This document shows positions 34,489-43,901 of a DNA stretch of 64,000 nucleotides, piece after piece; positions within the stretch are counted from its first letter, which is position 1, and the number at the start of each line of letters is the position of its first letter. This DNA comes from JASLQO01 sp002327525 (GTDB taxonomy: Bacteria; Pseudomonadota; Gammaproteobacteria; Pseudomonadales; Azotimanducaceae). The notes below the pieces were generated by a model. That model was not told the DNA's origin. It made no database searches and worked only from the letters and a program-made list of their open reading frames with translations. The position numbers were made by a program, and so were the translations under genes. The stretch lies in contig JASLQO010000011.1 in NCBI GenBank assembly GCA_030744435.1, positions 62,001 to 126,000 on the forward strand, read 5' to 3'.

Positions 34489-35868
34489 ATGACCGCCACT
34501 TCCATCAAAGCGATTCTCGCACACGACATCCCCGTAGGCGCCACCGTCACCATCGAGGGCTGGGTACGTTCCCGCCGTACGTCCAAGGGCGGTTTCTCCT
34601 TCATCCACCTACACGACGGCACCTGCTTCGACACTCTGCAAGCCGTTGCCGACGGCTCGCTGACGAACTACACCTCCGAAATCATGGAAATGGGCACCGG
34701 CTGCTCGGCGCGGGTGACGGGCACACTTGTAGAATCCTCCGGGCGGGGCCAGGACAGGGAAATACAGGCGCAGAAAGTCGAGGTCGTAGGCTGGGTGGAC
34801 GATCCCGAAAGCTACCCCATCGCCAAGAAGCACCACACGTTCGAGTACCTCAGAACCCAAGCGCACCTGCGTCCGCGCACCAACACCTTCGGCGCTATCG
34901 CCCGGGTGCGCAACGCCATAGCGCAAGCCGTGCATGGCTACTTCAAGCGCAACGGTTTCATATGGGTCAACACACCCATCATCACAGCCAGCGACTGCGA
35001 AGGTGCGGGTGAGTTGTTCCGCGTATCCACCCTCGATTCCATCAACCGGGATACCGACTATACGGACGACTTCTTCGGCGCCGAGACATTTCTCACGGTG
35101 TCGGGTCAGCTCAACGTGGAGAGTTATGCCTGCTCGATGTCGAAGGTCTACACCTTTGGCCCGACGTTTCGCGCCGAGAACTCCAACACCAGCCGACATC
35201 TCGCAGAGTTCTGGATGATCGAACCGGAACTCGCCTTTGCGGATCTCAACGACCTGGCGAACCTAGCCGAGGACTTCCTGAAATCGGTGTTCGCGGAGGT
35301 GGCCGCGGCGCATGCGGACGACATGGCATTTTTTGCACAGCACATCGACGAAGCTGTTCTCGAGCGCATCCAGCACGTCATCGACACACCCTTCACTCGC
35401 CTCGACTACACTGATGCCGTCGATATCCTGATGGCGGCGGATGTGCGCTTCGAATTTCCGGTCGAATGGGGACTGGACCTGCAATCCGAACACGAGCGCT
35501 TTCTCACCGAGAAGCACGTCGGTGGCCCGGTAGTCGTGGTGAACTACCCGAAGGACATCAAAGCCTTCTACATGCGGGCCAACGAAGACGGCAAAACCGT
35601 TGCCGCGATGGACGTGCTGATGCCGGGAGTAGGAGAGATCATCGGTGGCAGTCAGCGCGAGGAGAGGCTCGATCAGCTCGACGCGCACATGGCGGAGCAG
35701 GGTCTGGATCAGGAGTTGTGGTGGTACCGCGATCTGAGACGTTACGGCAGTGTTCCTCACGCCGGTTTCGGTCTGGGCTTCGAACGCCTGGTATTGTACA
35801 TGACCGGTATGGACAACATCCGCGATGTCATCCCTTTTCCCCGCGTTCCTAAAAACGCAGACTTCTAG
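34489..35868 (+). CDS. asnS: Asparaginyl-tRNA synthetase
   Basis: A 459-residue class IIb synthetase that charges tRNA-Asn. It has the N-terminal OB-fold anticodon-binding domain (VTIEGWVRSRRTSKGG, FSFIHLHDGT), motif 1 around the FIWVNTPIITASDCEGAGE region, motif 2 TFRAENSNTSRHLAEFWMIE and the motif 3 region GFGLGFERLVLYMTGMDNIR. The C-terminal FPRVPKNADF is the typical ending. The ATG at 34489 gives the standard length; upstream in-frame sequence to 34351 is not conserved. It is 6 bp upstream of the ABC exporter pair. Confidence 0.97.
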   Translation: MTATSIKAILAHDIPVGATVTIEGWVRSRRTSKGGFSFIHLHDGTCFDTLQAVADGSLTNYTSEIMEMGTGCSARVTGTLVESSGRGQDREIQAQKVEVVGWVDDPESYPIAKKHHTFEYLRTQAHLRPRTNTFGAIARVRNAIAQAVHGYFKRNGFIWVNTPIITASDCEGAGELFRVSTLDSINRDTDYTDDFFGAETFLTVSGQLNVESYACSMSKVYTFGPTFRAENSNTSRHLAEFWMIEPELAFADLNDLANLAEDFLKSVFAEVAAAHADDMAFFAQHIDEAVLERIQHVIDTPFTRLDYTDAVDILMAADVRFEFPVEWGLDLQSEHERFLTEKHVGGPVVVVNYPKDIKAFYMRANEDGKTVAAMDVLMPGVGEIIGGSQREERLDQLDAHMAEQGLDQELWWYRDLRRYGSVPHAGFGLGFERLVLYMTGMDNIRDVIPFPRVPKNADF

Positions 35869-35874
35869 CCACAA

Positions 35875-37635
35875 ATGCTGCAATCCCTGCTACGGCTCAA
35901 AACCTTCGTTAGTCCATATCGCTGGCGGCTCGGCAGCGGCATCGTAGCCTTCGGCCTCTCACGACTCTTCGAGGCCATGGTGCCGTTTGCCCTCGCCATC
36001 GCCATCGATCGCGTGGCCGCCGGCAATCCCGATATCACGGGGCCGGTGGCGAGTGTCGCGCTGGCGGTGATCGCCCGCTACGCGATCATATCCTGGGCGA
36101 GGTATTCCGTCCGCTACGCGGGCCTGCATGCCTCTTTCGACCTCCGCCAGGCGCTCTACGAAGCGTTGCAGTTGCAGGGTTCGAAGTTCTTCACCAAGTA
36201 CACCATCGGCGACATGATGACGCGCGCGGTGGCCGATATAACGCTGATCCAGCGTCTTATCGCCATGGGCACGATACTGGTGGTGATTCTGGTGTACGCC
36301 TCGCTGGTCGGCTTCGGCTTCATGATGTACTTCTCACCAACGTTGACGCTTCTCCTACTTCCGCCGATGCCGTTCGTGTTTTTTTACGCGCAGTGGTCTT
36401 CGCGCAAGATGGGGGTTGCCTCCAAGCAGGTACAAGAGCGCCTGTCGGATCTCGGCACCCACGTGCAGGAAAACCTGTCAGGCATCCGCACCATCCAGGC
36501 CATGGTCCAGGAGGACAACGAAATAGAGCGTTTCGCACGCACCAACCAGGGTTACGCCAACGCTTTCCACGATCAGGCAAAGATCAATTCGCTGATGATG
36601 GCGTGGATGCCGAGCCTCGCCGCGGTGTGCGCTGTCACTATTCTCGGTTACGGCGGCTCTCTGGTGCTCGAAGGAGAAATGACCCCGGGCGCTTTCGTTG
36701 CGTTCTTTATGTACGTGAACATGGTGGTGCAACCGTTCCGGGTCGCCGGGTTCATCGTGAACCTCTTCCAGCGCGCCGCCGTGGCCAGCGACCGGCTGTT
36801 CGAGGTACTGGATCTCGAGCCCGAGATCAGCAACCGGCCAACTGGCGAGACGCCCGCGCTGGTGCGCGGCAACATCGAGTTCCGGGATCTGAACTTCCGC
36901 TATGACGACGCGCTGCCGCTCGCGCTCGATCAGATCAATCTGAATGTAAGTCTCGGTGAGTCCATTGCCATCATGGGCCGTGTCGGTGCCGGCAAGACCA
37001 CACTGCTGAAGCACCTCGTACGGCTGTTGGACACTCCGCCCGGAACCGTGTTCGTGGACGGGTTCGACGTGCGCGACTACCCGCTATCGCAACTACGCGC
37101 CCAGGTGGCAATGGTACCTCAGGATCCTTTCCTCTTCGGTGAACCCCTCTCCGACAACCTGACCTACGACGATCCCGAGCGCACACTCAACCTCATCTGG
37201 GAAGCGGCCGCCTCCGCCGATCTCAGAGACACCATCGAGTCCTTCCCGGAGCAGATGCACACCATCGTCGGCGAACGCGGCGTCACTCTCTCCGGCGGAC
37301 AGAAACAACGTGCAACGCTCGCACGCGGACTCATTCGCGAGGCGCCTGTCCTCATTCTAGACGACTGCTTCTCGAGCGTGGATACCGGCACGGAGGAACA
37401 CATCCTCTCCGAGCTGAAACGCCTGCGGCGCGGCCAGACAACACTACTCGTCTCGCACCGTGTCTCCACCGTACGCCACTCCGATCGCATCGTGGTGATG
37501 GACGCCGGACGCATCGTCGAGATGGGCTCGCATGATGAACTCATCAGCACCGGGGGATACTACGCGGAGCTTGAGCGCATACAGCGCGAGGGCGCGGACG
37601 AGTCCGACTATGGCGCGCTGGACGCCACCAGCTGA
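35875..37635 (+). CDS. ABC exporter half-transporter with degenerate ATP site (MdlA-like)
   Basis: A 586-residue fused membrane-ATPase subunit. Six transmembrane helices (about aa 1-310) precede a nucleotide-binding domain with Walker A GRVGAGKTT, Q-loop MVPQDPFLFG and signature LSGGQKQRATLARGL. The Walker B reads LILDDCFSS, with Asp in place of the catalytic Glu. Such a degenerate site is characteristic of one half of heterodimeric exporters (MdlA, TM287). It overlaps the next gene by one base, so both halves should be made together. Confidence 0.92.
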   Translation: MLQSLLRLKTFVSPYRWRLGSGIVAFGLSRLFEAMVPFALAIAIDRVAAGNPDITGPVASVALAVIARYAIISWARYSVRYAGLHASFDLRQALYEALQLQGSKFFTKYTIGDMMTRAVADITLIQRLIAMGTILVVILVYASLVGFGFMMYFSPTLTLLLLPPMPFVFFYAQWSSRKMGVASKQVQERLSDLGTHVQENLSGIRTIQAMVQEDNEIERFARTNQGYANAFHDQAKINSLMMAWMPSLAAVCAVTILGYGGSLVLEGEMTPGAFVAFFMYVNMVVQPFRVAGFIVNLFQRAAVASDRLFEVLDLEPEISNRPTGETPALVRGNIEFRDLNFRYDDALPLALDQINLNVSLGESIAIMGRVGAGKTTLLKHLVRLLDTPPGTVFVDGFDVRDYPLSQLRAQVAMVPQDPFLFGEPLSDNLTYDDPERTLNLIWEAAASADLRDTIESFPEQMHTIVGERGVTLSGGQKQRATLARGLIREAPVLILDDCFSSVDTGTEEHILSELKRLRRGQTTLLVSHRVSTVRHSDRIVVMDAGRIVEMGSHDELISTGGYYAELERIQREGADESDYGALDATS

Positions 37636-39524
37636 TGGACCGCCAGCGAAAACAGCCCACCCAGCGCGACTATTCCATGTTCGATGCGGAGCTTTCCGGA
37701 ACCGTGCTCAACATGAGTCTGCTCGGTCGGTTGCTCGGCTGGCTGCAGCCGTATGCGGTCACTCTCACGGTGAGTGCGGCTCTCATTCTGCTGGCCTCCA
37801 CGCTGCAGGTACTGCTGCCTATCGTCATATCGCTGGTCGTGATCGATCACATCATCCAGGGGGAGACCGAACACCTGGCACCTGATCTCGGCATGATCGA
37901 CGCAACCGAATGGATCGCCGCGACACTGGACGTACATGTGCTCCTCGCCGCCTGCGTTCTGTACGCTACCCTGCAAATCGCATGGGCCTTTACGGGACAC
38001 GCCCACCGCATGACGCTGATCTCGTCGGTGATCAAAGCGCTGCGGGACCTGCGCCTGGATCTCTTCCGCCATCTGGAGACCCGTCCCGCCTCCTTCTACG
38101 ACCGTGTGGCAGTGGGGCGCGTGATGACGCGGGTCACCAATGACGTGGAGGCGCTTTACGAGCTGCTGCGAGGCGTTGGCACGCTCATCGGTGAATTCGT
38201 GCCGTTTTTCGTCGCGCTGGCCATCATGCTGGCCATCGACGTACAGCTGACCCTCATCCTGCTGCTGGCCCTGCCCATCATGGGCACCGTGACTTTCTTC
38301 TTTCGGCGAGCCACTCGCACCCTGTTCCGCCTGGTGCGCATGAGCATATCGGCGCTCAACCAGAACATGCAGGAAAACCTGTCCGGATTGCAGGTGGTGC
38401 AGATCTCCGAACGGCAGGATTACAACCTTAACCGTTATACGCGCATCAATCTCGACAACCTGGAACACGAGCTGAAGAGCGCGCGTGTCGAGACGCTGTA
38501 CGGCGCCTTCACGGACAGCATGGCGCACGTCGCCATCGGGGTGATCATCTGGTATGGCGCGGGTGCCGTGATCCAAGATCACATGTCGCTCGGTGGCGTC
38601 ATTCTGTTCACCCGCTTCATCGACATGTTGTTTCACCCGATCGTAGCGCTCGGTGAGCAGACCAACATCCTGTTCCGCGCCATGGCGAGTGGAGAGCGCA
38701 TCTTCCAGGCCCTCGACTGGGACGAGAAGATCCACGAGCCGGTAGAACCTGCCCTCCTGCCGGAACGGCTGCAAGGTGAGGTGGAGTTCCGGCACGTCGA
38801 CTTCGGCTACGACCACGACATGCAGATTCTACAAAACGTCTCCTTCACCATAGCACCAGGTGAAAAGCTCGCCATCGTTGGTCCGACCGGTTCCGGCAAG
38901 AGCACCATGATTCGTCTTCTGGGCCGGTTCTACGATTTCGACGACAACCAGATCTTTCTCGACGGCATCGATCTCAATCGGATTCACACTCACGACCTGC
39001 GGCATCGCGTTGGTGTCGTGCTGCAGGATTTTCACATCTTCTCCGGCAGCATATTCGAGAACATCGCATTGGGTGATGCGCGCATCGATCTCAACCGCGC
39101 CATGGAGGCCGCCAGGACCGTCAATGCGCATACCTTCATCGAGACCCTGCCGAACGATTATCACACCGAACTGTCGGAGCGGGGCCAGAATCTGTCGCAG
39201 GGACAACGGCAACTGCTCGCCTTTGCGCGCGTACTGGCCGCCGATCCGGAGATATTGGTGCTGGATGAGGCAACCGCCTCCATCGACACCGAAACCGAGC
39301 TGCTGATCCAGGATGGATTGCGCAAACTCACCGCGGGGCGCACCTCGATTCTCATCGCTCACCGCCTCCAGACCATCCAGGAAGCCGACCGAATTCTGGT
39401 TCTGCATCACGGACGCGTGGAGGAACTTGGTACGCACCAGGAACTGCTCGCCGAGCAAGGGCTTTACTACCAGCTCCACATGCTGCAGTTCCAGGAGATG
39501 GACGAGATCACAGCCAGCGACTGA
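37635..39524 (+). CDS. ABC exporter half-transporter with canonical catalytic Glu (MdlB-like)
   Basis: A 629-residue partner subunit with six transmembrane helices and an ATPase domain: Walker A GPTGSGKST, Q-loop VLQDFHIFSG, signature LSQGQRQLLAFAR and Walker B ILVLDEATASID with catalytic Glu. The signature has LSQGQ rather than LSGGQ, as commonly seen in the partner of a degenerate half. Together with the upstream gene it forms an asymmetric heterodimeric exporter of unknown substrate. The roughly 200 bp after it contain no gene I can support. Confidence 0.92.
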   Translation: MDRQRKQPTQRDYSMFDAELSGTVLNMSLLGRLLGWLQPYAVTLTVSAALILLASTLQVLLPIVISLVVIDHIIQGETEHLAPDLGMIDATEWIAATLDVHVLLAACVLYATLQIAWAFTGHAHRMTLISSVIKALRDLRLDLFRHLETRPASFYDRVAVGRVMTRVTNDVEALYELLRGVGTLIGEFVPFFVALAIMLAIDVQLTLILLLALPIMGTVTFFFRRATRTLFRLVRMSISALNQNMQENLSGLQVVQISERQDYNLNRYTRINLDNLEHELKSARVETLYGAFTDSMAHVAIGVIIWYGAGAVIQDHMSLGGVILFTRFIDMLFHPIVALGEQTNILFRAMASGERIFQALDWDEKIHEPVEPALLPERLQGEVEFRHVDFGYDHDMQILQNVSFTIAPGEKLAIVGPTGSGKSTMIRLLGRFYDFDDNQIFLDGIDLNRIHTHDLRHRVGVVLQDFHIFSGSIFENIALGDARIDLNRAMEAARTVNAHTFIETLPNDYHTELSERGQNLSQGQRQLLAFARVLAADPEILVLDEATASIDTETELLIQDGLRKLTAGRTSILIAHRLQTIQEADRILVLHHGRVEELGTHQELLAEQGLYYQLHMLQFQEMDEITASD

Positions 39525-39728
39525 GCTGTGAGCTTACGCCACAGGATTCATGGTATCTGGGCGGGCATGGGTCTGCCGCCGCTGCGCTGATGCTCACGCT
39601 ACCCACCTGCACCACCATCGTGGCCGCCATTGCACCGGAGTTGCGAAGCGCTCACTCGAAAACCTCTCCCCGGATCCGAAACCAACCCGGGTCGCTTCTG
39701 CGGAACTCACGATGTAGCCTCGTCCGTC

Positions 39729-40457
39729 ATGCGAACGAAAATCTCTTTCATCGGCTGTGGTGATGCATTCGGGAGTGGCGGAAGGTTGCAGACCTGCATT
39801 CTGGTCAGCACTGCCGCCATGCGATTCACCATCGACTTCGGTGCAACCTCGCTCGTTGGATTGCGTCAACGCAATATCGATCCCAACTCGATCGACGCTG
39901 TTCTGCTCACTCACCTTCACGGCGATCATTGCGCCGGCATCCCGTTCCTCCTGCTCGACGCCGTACTCGGTTCGCGACGCGAGCGGCCGCTGACCATAGC
40001 CGGACCGCGATCCACGCAGCGACACCTGAATGATCTTCAGGAATCGCTGTTTCCGGGAAGCTCAGGCATGAAGCCGGCCTTCGCGCTGAACTTTCGTGAG
40101 TTGGTTCACGATGCATGCACCACCTTCGATTCCCTGGAGGTCCGGGCCATCGCGGCACGCCACACGCCCCAGGCCGAGCCGTCCGCGCTGAAGGTAACGA
40201 GTGCCGGAAAGACGATCGCCTACACCGGCGATGGCGAGTACACGGACGCGCTGTCGGAATTCGTCCACGGCGTCGACCTGCTGATCGCTGAAAGCTACTC
40301 CTACGACAAACCCATCCCGGGTCACCTCAACTACGAGGACATCGACCGGTTGCAGGCAAAGCGCATCGTCCTCACGCACATGAACGCAGGCATGCTGGCG
40401 CGCGCTGACACCCTTGCGCAGGTGTGCGCTTACGATGGGCTCGAAATAGAAATCTAA
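39729..40457 (+). CDS. Metallo-beta-lactamase-fold hydrolase (RNase Z-like group)
   Basis: A 242-residue protein starting with ISFIGCGDAFGSGGRLQTC. It has the metal motif LTHLHGDHCAGIPF, a mid-domain HTPQAEPSALKV region, IAYTGDGEYTD with a bridging Asp, and a C-terminal RIVLTHMNAGML His. These are the ligands of the RNase Z/ElaC-like MBL branch. The length and the absence of an exosite arm suggest a small-molecule hydrolase (arylsulfatase or phosphodiesterase-like) rather than tRNase Z. The ATG at 39729 is chosen because conservation begins there. An intrinsic terminator follows immediately. Confidence 0.88.
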   Translation: MRTKISFIGCGDAFGSGGRLQTCILVSTAAMRFTIDFGATSLVGLRQRNIDPNSIDAVLLTHLHGDHCAGIPFLLLDAVLGSRRERPLTIAGPRSTQRHLNDLQESLFPGSSGMKPAFALNFRELVHDACTTFDSLEVRAIAARHTPQAEPSALKVTSAGKTIAYTGDGEYTDALSEFVHGVDLLIAESYSYDKPIPGHLNYEDIDRLQAKRIVLTHMNAGMLARADTLAQVCAYDGLEIEI

Positions 40458-40480
40458 CCTGCCCGGCCCGGCAGGCGTTT
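40458..40480 (+). terminator. Rho-independent terminator after the MBL-fold gene
   Basis: CCTGCC (40458-40463) and GGCAGG (40470-40475) form a GC-rich six-base-pair stem with a six-base loop, followed by CGTTTT. It sits directly after the MBL-fold stop codon and before the convergent lipoprotein gene. Confidence 0.75.
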
Positions 40481-40486
40481 TGATAT

Positions 40487-40843
40487 CTAGTTGAGAACCG
40501 CGTAGCCGCGATTGCGCAGGCACTGCGTCACGACCCTGTGCCGGGAGCGCACCGCGTCGTTTCCGCCGCGGCTCGCGCCGCCAAGCGCCCCGGCGCCAGC
40601 ACCACGCACCGCTGCATCGGAGTTGAAGATTGCACCGATGGCGGCCCAGAGTGCCGCCCCGCTGATGGTGGCGGTGGCAACTTTGCGCCCGGCCTGAACT
40701 TCGTCGCGGTAGGCCTCACACTCGGCGAGATCCTTTTCATAGCGCGCAGGATCCACACCCTTGGTATCCACGATAGGCTCACCATAGTACGCACAACCCG
40801 CGGCCAACAGTGCGCTCAAACAGAGAAGAGTATATTTGCTCAT
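40487..40843 (-). CDS. Glycine-zipper lipoprotein
   Basis: A 118-residue lipoprotein with lipobox LAAGC (lipid-modified Cys17) after a short signal peptide. It has a charged middle (DPARYEKDLAECEAYRDEV), then a Gly/Ala-rich helix (TISGAALWAAIGAI, AGAGALGGASRGGND) of glycine-zipper type, and CLRNRGYAVLN at the end, where the two Cys may form a disulfide. This architecture is common for small outer-membrane or periplasmic proteins of proteobacteria; the specific role is unknown. Confidence 0.82.
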   Translation of the reverse strand: MSKYTLLCLSALLAAGCAYYGEPIVDTKGVDPARYEKDLAECEAYRDEVQAGRKVATATISGAALWAAIGAIFNSDAAVRGAGAGALGGASRGGNDAVRSRHRVVTQCLRNRGYAVLN

Positions 40844-40971
40844 ACCCGTATTTCAGCGTCTTGAAACTGAACACAGGCTGAACCGCGCTACCTCCGGCGG
40901 GGCGGATTTGGATCATGATCAAACACCTGCGCCTTCATGTGTGTTGCTATTGAGTAAACGCAAGAGGAGGC

Positions 40972-41433
40972 ATGAACATGCAACTAGAAAAACTAATGAC
41001 GATGAGGGCCACCCTGCGCCAGCCCTCCAGCATGGTGGGCAGCGTTCCACTCGGCGAGCGCTCCATTGCAGAGGTCACCGGCGGGCATTTCGAAGGCGCA
41101 CGGCTCAAAGGCAGCATCATCACACCGGGTGCCGACTGGATCGTCGTGGGTGCGGGCGGGATCGGCCACATCGACGTGCGCATCACACTCAAAACCGATG
41201 ACGATGTGCTGATTTACATGCAGTACCTCGGCAAACTCGTCTTCAACGAAGCGCTGGCCGCAGCTCTCGCCAGCGGTGAGGGTACGACATTCGGAGATAC
41301 CTACTTCATGACCCAACCTCGTTTCGAGACCGGCAGCTCGGACTACGCCTGGATCAATTCCGTCGTCGCGGTGGCCGAGGGACATCTCACACCCAACGGA
41401 GTCGAGTACGACGTGTACGAGTGCCGGCACTAG
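40972..41433 (+). CDS. DUF3237 domain-containing protein
   Basis: A 153-residue protein of the DUF3237 beta-barrel family. It includes VGSVPLGERSIAEVTGGHFEG, GSIITPGADWIVVG, DVRITLKTDDDVLIYMQYLG and RFETGSSDYAWINSVVAVAEG. GAGGAGG is visible shortly before the ATG. The biochemical role of the family is not established. It is followed after 5 bp by the M28-like gene, so the two are probably co-transcribed. Confidence 0.88.
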   Translation: MNMQLEKLMTMRATLRQPSSMVGSVPLGERSIAEVTGGHFEGARLKGSIITPGADWIVVGAGGIGHIDVRITLKTDDDVLIYMQYLGKLVFNEALAAALASGEGTTFGDTYFMTQPRFETGSSDYAWINSVVAVAEGHLTPNGVEYDVYECRH

Positions 41434-41438
41434 TACCC

Positions 41439-42857
41439 ATGCACGACGAGCACATTCCCAGCGGCGACCGGATCTTCGACTGGATCAGGACAGTTTTCGA
41501 CTTCGGTGTCCGCCGCCCGGGATACACCGCCGACCGCCAGGCTGAGGATCTCATCGAACGCGAATTCTTGAAACTGGGACTGGACAGCGTACGCCGCGAA
41601 CCGGTGGAGTTACCGTTGTGGGAACCACTGGCACACTCGTTGTCGGTGACCGCCTCCGGTCGGACATTCGAGATCCCCTGCTTTCCACTACCACACGCCG
41701 CCCCGACGGAACCAGTGGACCTGAACCTCCGGGTATTCGAGCCGGATGATCCCGGATCGATGCAGGGGGCTGCCGCTCTGCACACGATGCCACTCATCGA
41801 GGTGCCAACGACGCTCCCGATCGATGGCGGTGATATGGCGGCCAAGCCCGATGCCGCCGTGCCATTCGATCTCTCACTGAGCGGCATCGCCGTGGACCCA
41901 CGCAATTCCTTTGCGGGTGAAGTCCAGACTCTGCCCTTCCCGGCCCCCCTGCAGTCCGTCATGGAACCCGCCATGGATGCCGGTGCAGCCGCCTTCATCG
42001 GTGCGCTGACCAACTATCCTGGCGATTCGTACGAGTACTATGTTCCCTACGATGGTATCGAGCGGCCGATACCGGGTGTGTGGATCCGGGGCAGTGATGG
42101 ATTGCGCCTGCGGGATCTGGCCATGTCCGGTGAGGTGACCGTGCGGCTCAGCGTGGCATCAAGGCGCGAGACGGTCCTGACCAACAACATCATCGGCGAG
42201 TTACCCGGGGCCGACGAAGAACTACTGGTCATCGGTTCGCATCACGATGGGCCCTGGGCATCGGCAGTCGAAGATGGCTCCGGTATTGCTATGGTGCTGG
42301 CGCAGGCTGCATATTGGTCGCAACTCCCGCCCTCCGATCGCCCACACCGTCTCCTGTTTCTGCTCAACTCCGGCCACATGGCGGGCGGTGCGGGATGCCA
42401 CACCTTCATCGAAGACAACGCGGCCCTGCTGAAGCGTATCGTACTCGAGGTCCATCTCGAGCACGCGGCCCTTCAATTCGAGGAGAGCGATGGCGCCCTG
42501 GCTGCCACGGGCGAACCCGAACCACGCTGGTTTTTCACCTCCCGCAATCACCACCTCAGAAAAGCACTGGTCCAGGCGCTCGAAGCCGAGGCGGTGGACA
42601 GAGCACTGATCATCGCGCCTGATGCTTTCGGTGAACAACCAACCACCGACGGCGGTGCCTTTTATCCTGTCGGGGTGCCGCTGGTGAACTTCCTGACTGC
42701 GCCGTTTTATCTGTTTGACAGCATGGATACGCTCGACAAGATCGACCGTAACGGCCTGGTACCGCTCACCCGCGCCATCGTGCGGCTCATCGAGAGCACG
42801 CGCGGGATCTCGCCTGACGCGATGCGCTCTGGCATCGCCGCCTACACGGCAACGTGA
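41439..42857 (+). CDS. M28-like zinc peptidase-fold protein
   Basis: A 472-residue protein with an M28/aminopeptidase-Y-like fold. LLVIGSHHDGPWASAVEDGSG matches the metal-binding His...Asp segment and the bridging Asp. However, the segment that normally holds the catalytic Glu pair (EExGLxGS) reads LNSGHMAGGAGC, so the general base is not evident. The N-terminal half (GVRRPGYTADRQAEDLI) resembles a PA-inserted domain. The ATG at 41439 is preferred over the overlapping GTG at 41421. The substrate is unknown and it may not be a peptidase. Confidence 0.72.
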   Translation: MHDEHIPSGDRIFDWIRTVFDFGVRRPGYTADRQAEDLIEREFLKLGLDSVRREPVELPLWEPLAHSLSVTASGRTFEIPCFPLPHAAPTEPVDLNLRVFEPDDPGSMQGAAALHTMPLIEVPTTLPIDGGDMAAKPDAAVPFDLSLSGIAVDPRNSFAGEVQTLPFPAPLQSVMEPAMDAGAAAFIGALTNYPGDSYEYYVPYDGIERPIPGVWIRGSDGLRLRDLAMSGEVTVRLSVASRRETVLTNNIIGELPGADEELLVIGSHHDGPWASAVEDGSGIAMVLAQAAYWSQLPPSDRPHRLLFLLNSGHMAGGAGCHTFIEDNAALLKRIVLEVHLEHAALQFEESDGALAATGEPEPRWFFTSRNHHLRKALVQALEAEAVDRALIIAPDAFGEQPTTDGGAFYPVGVPLVNFLTAPFYLFDSMDTLDKIDRNGLVPLTRAIVRLIESTRGISPDAMRSGIAAYTAT

Positions 42858-42960
42858 CCTCCCGTCGCGTAAATCCCGGGTCGAATCAAGGTCTCGGGGG
42901 CGAGCCGCTCTGTATTCGCCGCGAAGGCATACGTCATGCTCACCAAGGCGCCTGGGTCGA

Positions 42961-42975
42961 GGCAGTTCAACTGCC
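42961..42975. repeat. Short palindrome in a convergent gap
   Basis: GGCAGTT and AACTGCC form a perfect seven-base inverted repeat around a single central C. It lies in the 143 bp between the M28-like gene and the convergent SDR. There is no T-run, so neither a terminator nor an operator can be claimed. I see no other feature in that gap. Confidence 0.3.
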
Positions 42976-43001
42976 AGCACGGCGGTGATCGTTGCGGTAC
43001 G

Positions 43002-43850
43002 TCAGCGCCCCGGCGGCCGGTACACCGTGATGGGACGTGCGCGTGTCATCCACGAGGCCTGCTCGCGCCAGGGCAGGCCGAGTATGGCACCCCCGTCGAC
43101 CACCTGCGCATGCCCCGTGATGAACGATGCATGGTCCGAGGCGAGAAAGGCGGCCGCCTCGGCGATATCCTTCGGCTCGCCAACACGCCGCAGGGGCTGC
43201 GCGGTCGCGAAGTTCTCCCGAAAACGCGCCATTTCTTCGTCACCCGCATCGAGCCCCGCTGCGAGCGGCGTGGCGATGAAGCCGGGGCAGATGCAATTGA
43301 CACGAACGTTCCATTCCGCAAGCTCCACTGCGGTCGAACGCGTGAGGTGAATGACCGCTGCCTTGGCCGCCGCATATAGGTGTGGGGAATAACCGATTGC
43401 CAGACCAGCGACGGAGCCGGTGTTGACGATACTGCCGGACTCCTGCTCCTTCATGATGCGCGCGGCATGCTTGACCCCGAAAAATACACCCTTCAGCAGC
43501 ACGTCCAGAGTAATGTCGTAGTCCTCTTCCGTGGTCTCGTCTATGGGACCCAGCGCACCGCCAAACCCTGCGTTATTGAACACACAATCGAGGCGGCCGT
43601 ACCGCCGTACCGTCTCATCGACCGCACCGGCTACGTCTGTCTCATGCGTGACGTCCACACGCACGAATGTGCCCCCGACCTCGGTTGCCAGCTCCACACC
43701 CTGCTCTTCCTGCAGATCCGCAATTACGACCCTGGCACCGCGCGCCCGAAACAAGCGTACACTCGCAGCTCCGATGCCGCTGGCGCCACCGGTGATCAAC
43801 GCGACCTTTCCGTTCAAATCACCCTCTGGCTGTGTCTGTGGCTCTCCCAT
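43002..43850 (-). CDS. SDR family oxidoreductase
   Basis: A 282-residue classical SDR with VALITGGASGIGAASVRLF, FNNAGFGGALG, IVNTGSVAG for the catalytic Ser and LYAAAKAAVIHL for Tyr-xxx-Lys. ITGHAQVVDGGAI closes the domain, followed by an 18-20 residue Arg-rich extension. The ATG at 43850 follows GGGAGAGGGG; longer upstream frames run across the lipA start. It is divergent from lipA with 51 bp between starts, a likely two-way promoter region. Confidence 0.92.
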   Translation of the reverse strand: MGEPQTQPEGDLNGKVALITGGASGIGAASVRLFRARGARVVIADLQEEQGVELATEVGGTFVRVDVTHETDVAGAVDETVRRYGRLDCVFNNAGFGGALGPIDETTEEDYDITLDVLLKGVFFGVKHAARIMKEQESGSIVNTGSVAGLAIGYSPHLYAAAKAAVIHLTRSTAVELAEWNVRVNCICPGFIATPLAAGLDAGDEEMARFRENFATAQPLRRVGEPKDIAEAAAFLASDHASFITGHAQVVDGGAILGLPWREQASWMTRARPITVYRPPGR

Positions 43851-43901
43851 CCCCTCTCCCCTGTTTATCCACCAGCGCGCATTCTGCCTTACAATCCCCC
43901 C

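Noticed and set aside
37608..38816. A 402-codon minus-strand frame opposite the second ABC exporter gene
   Set aside because: It is Gln/His-rich antisense shadow without family motifs, inside a clearly coding plus-strand gene.
43380..43901. A long N-terminal extension of lipA
   Set aside because: It lies antisense to the SDR gene; lipoyl synthase has standard length from the ATG at 43902.
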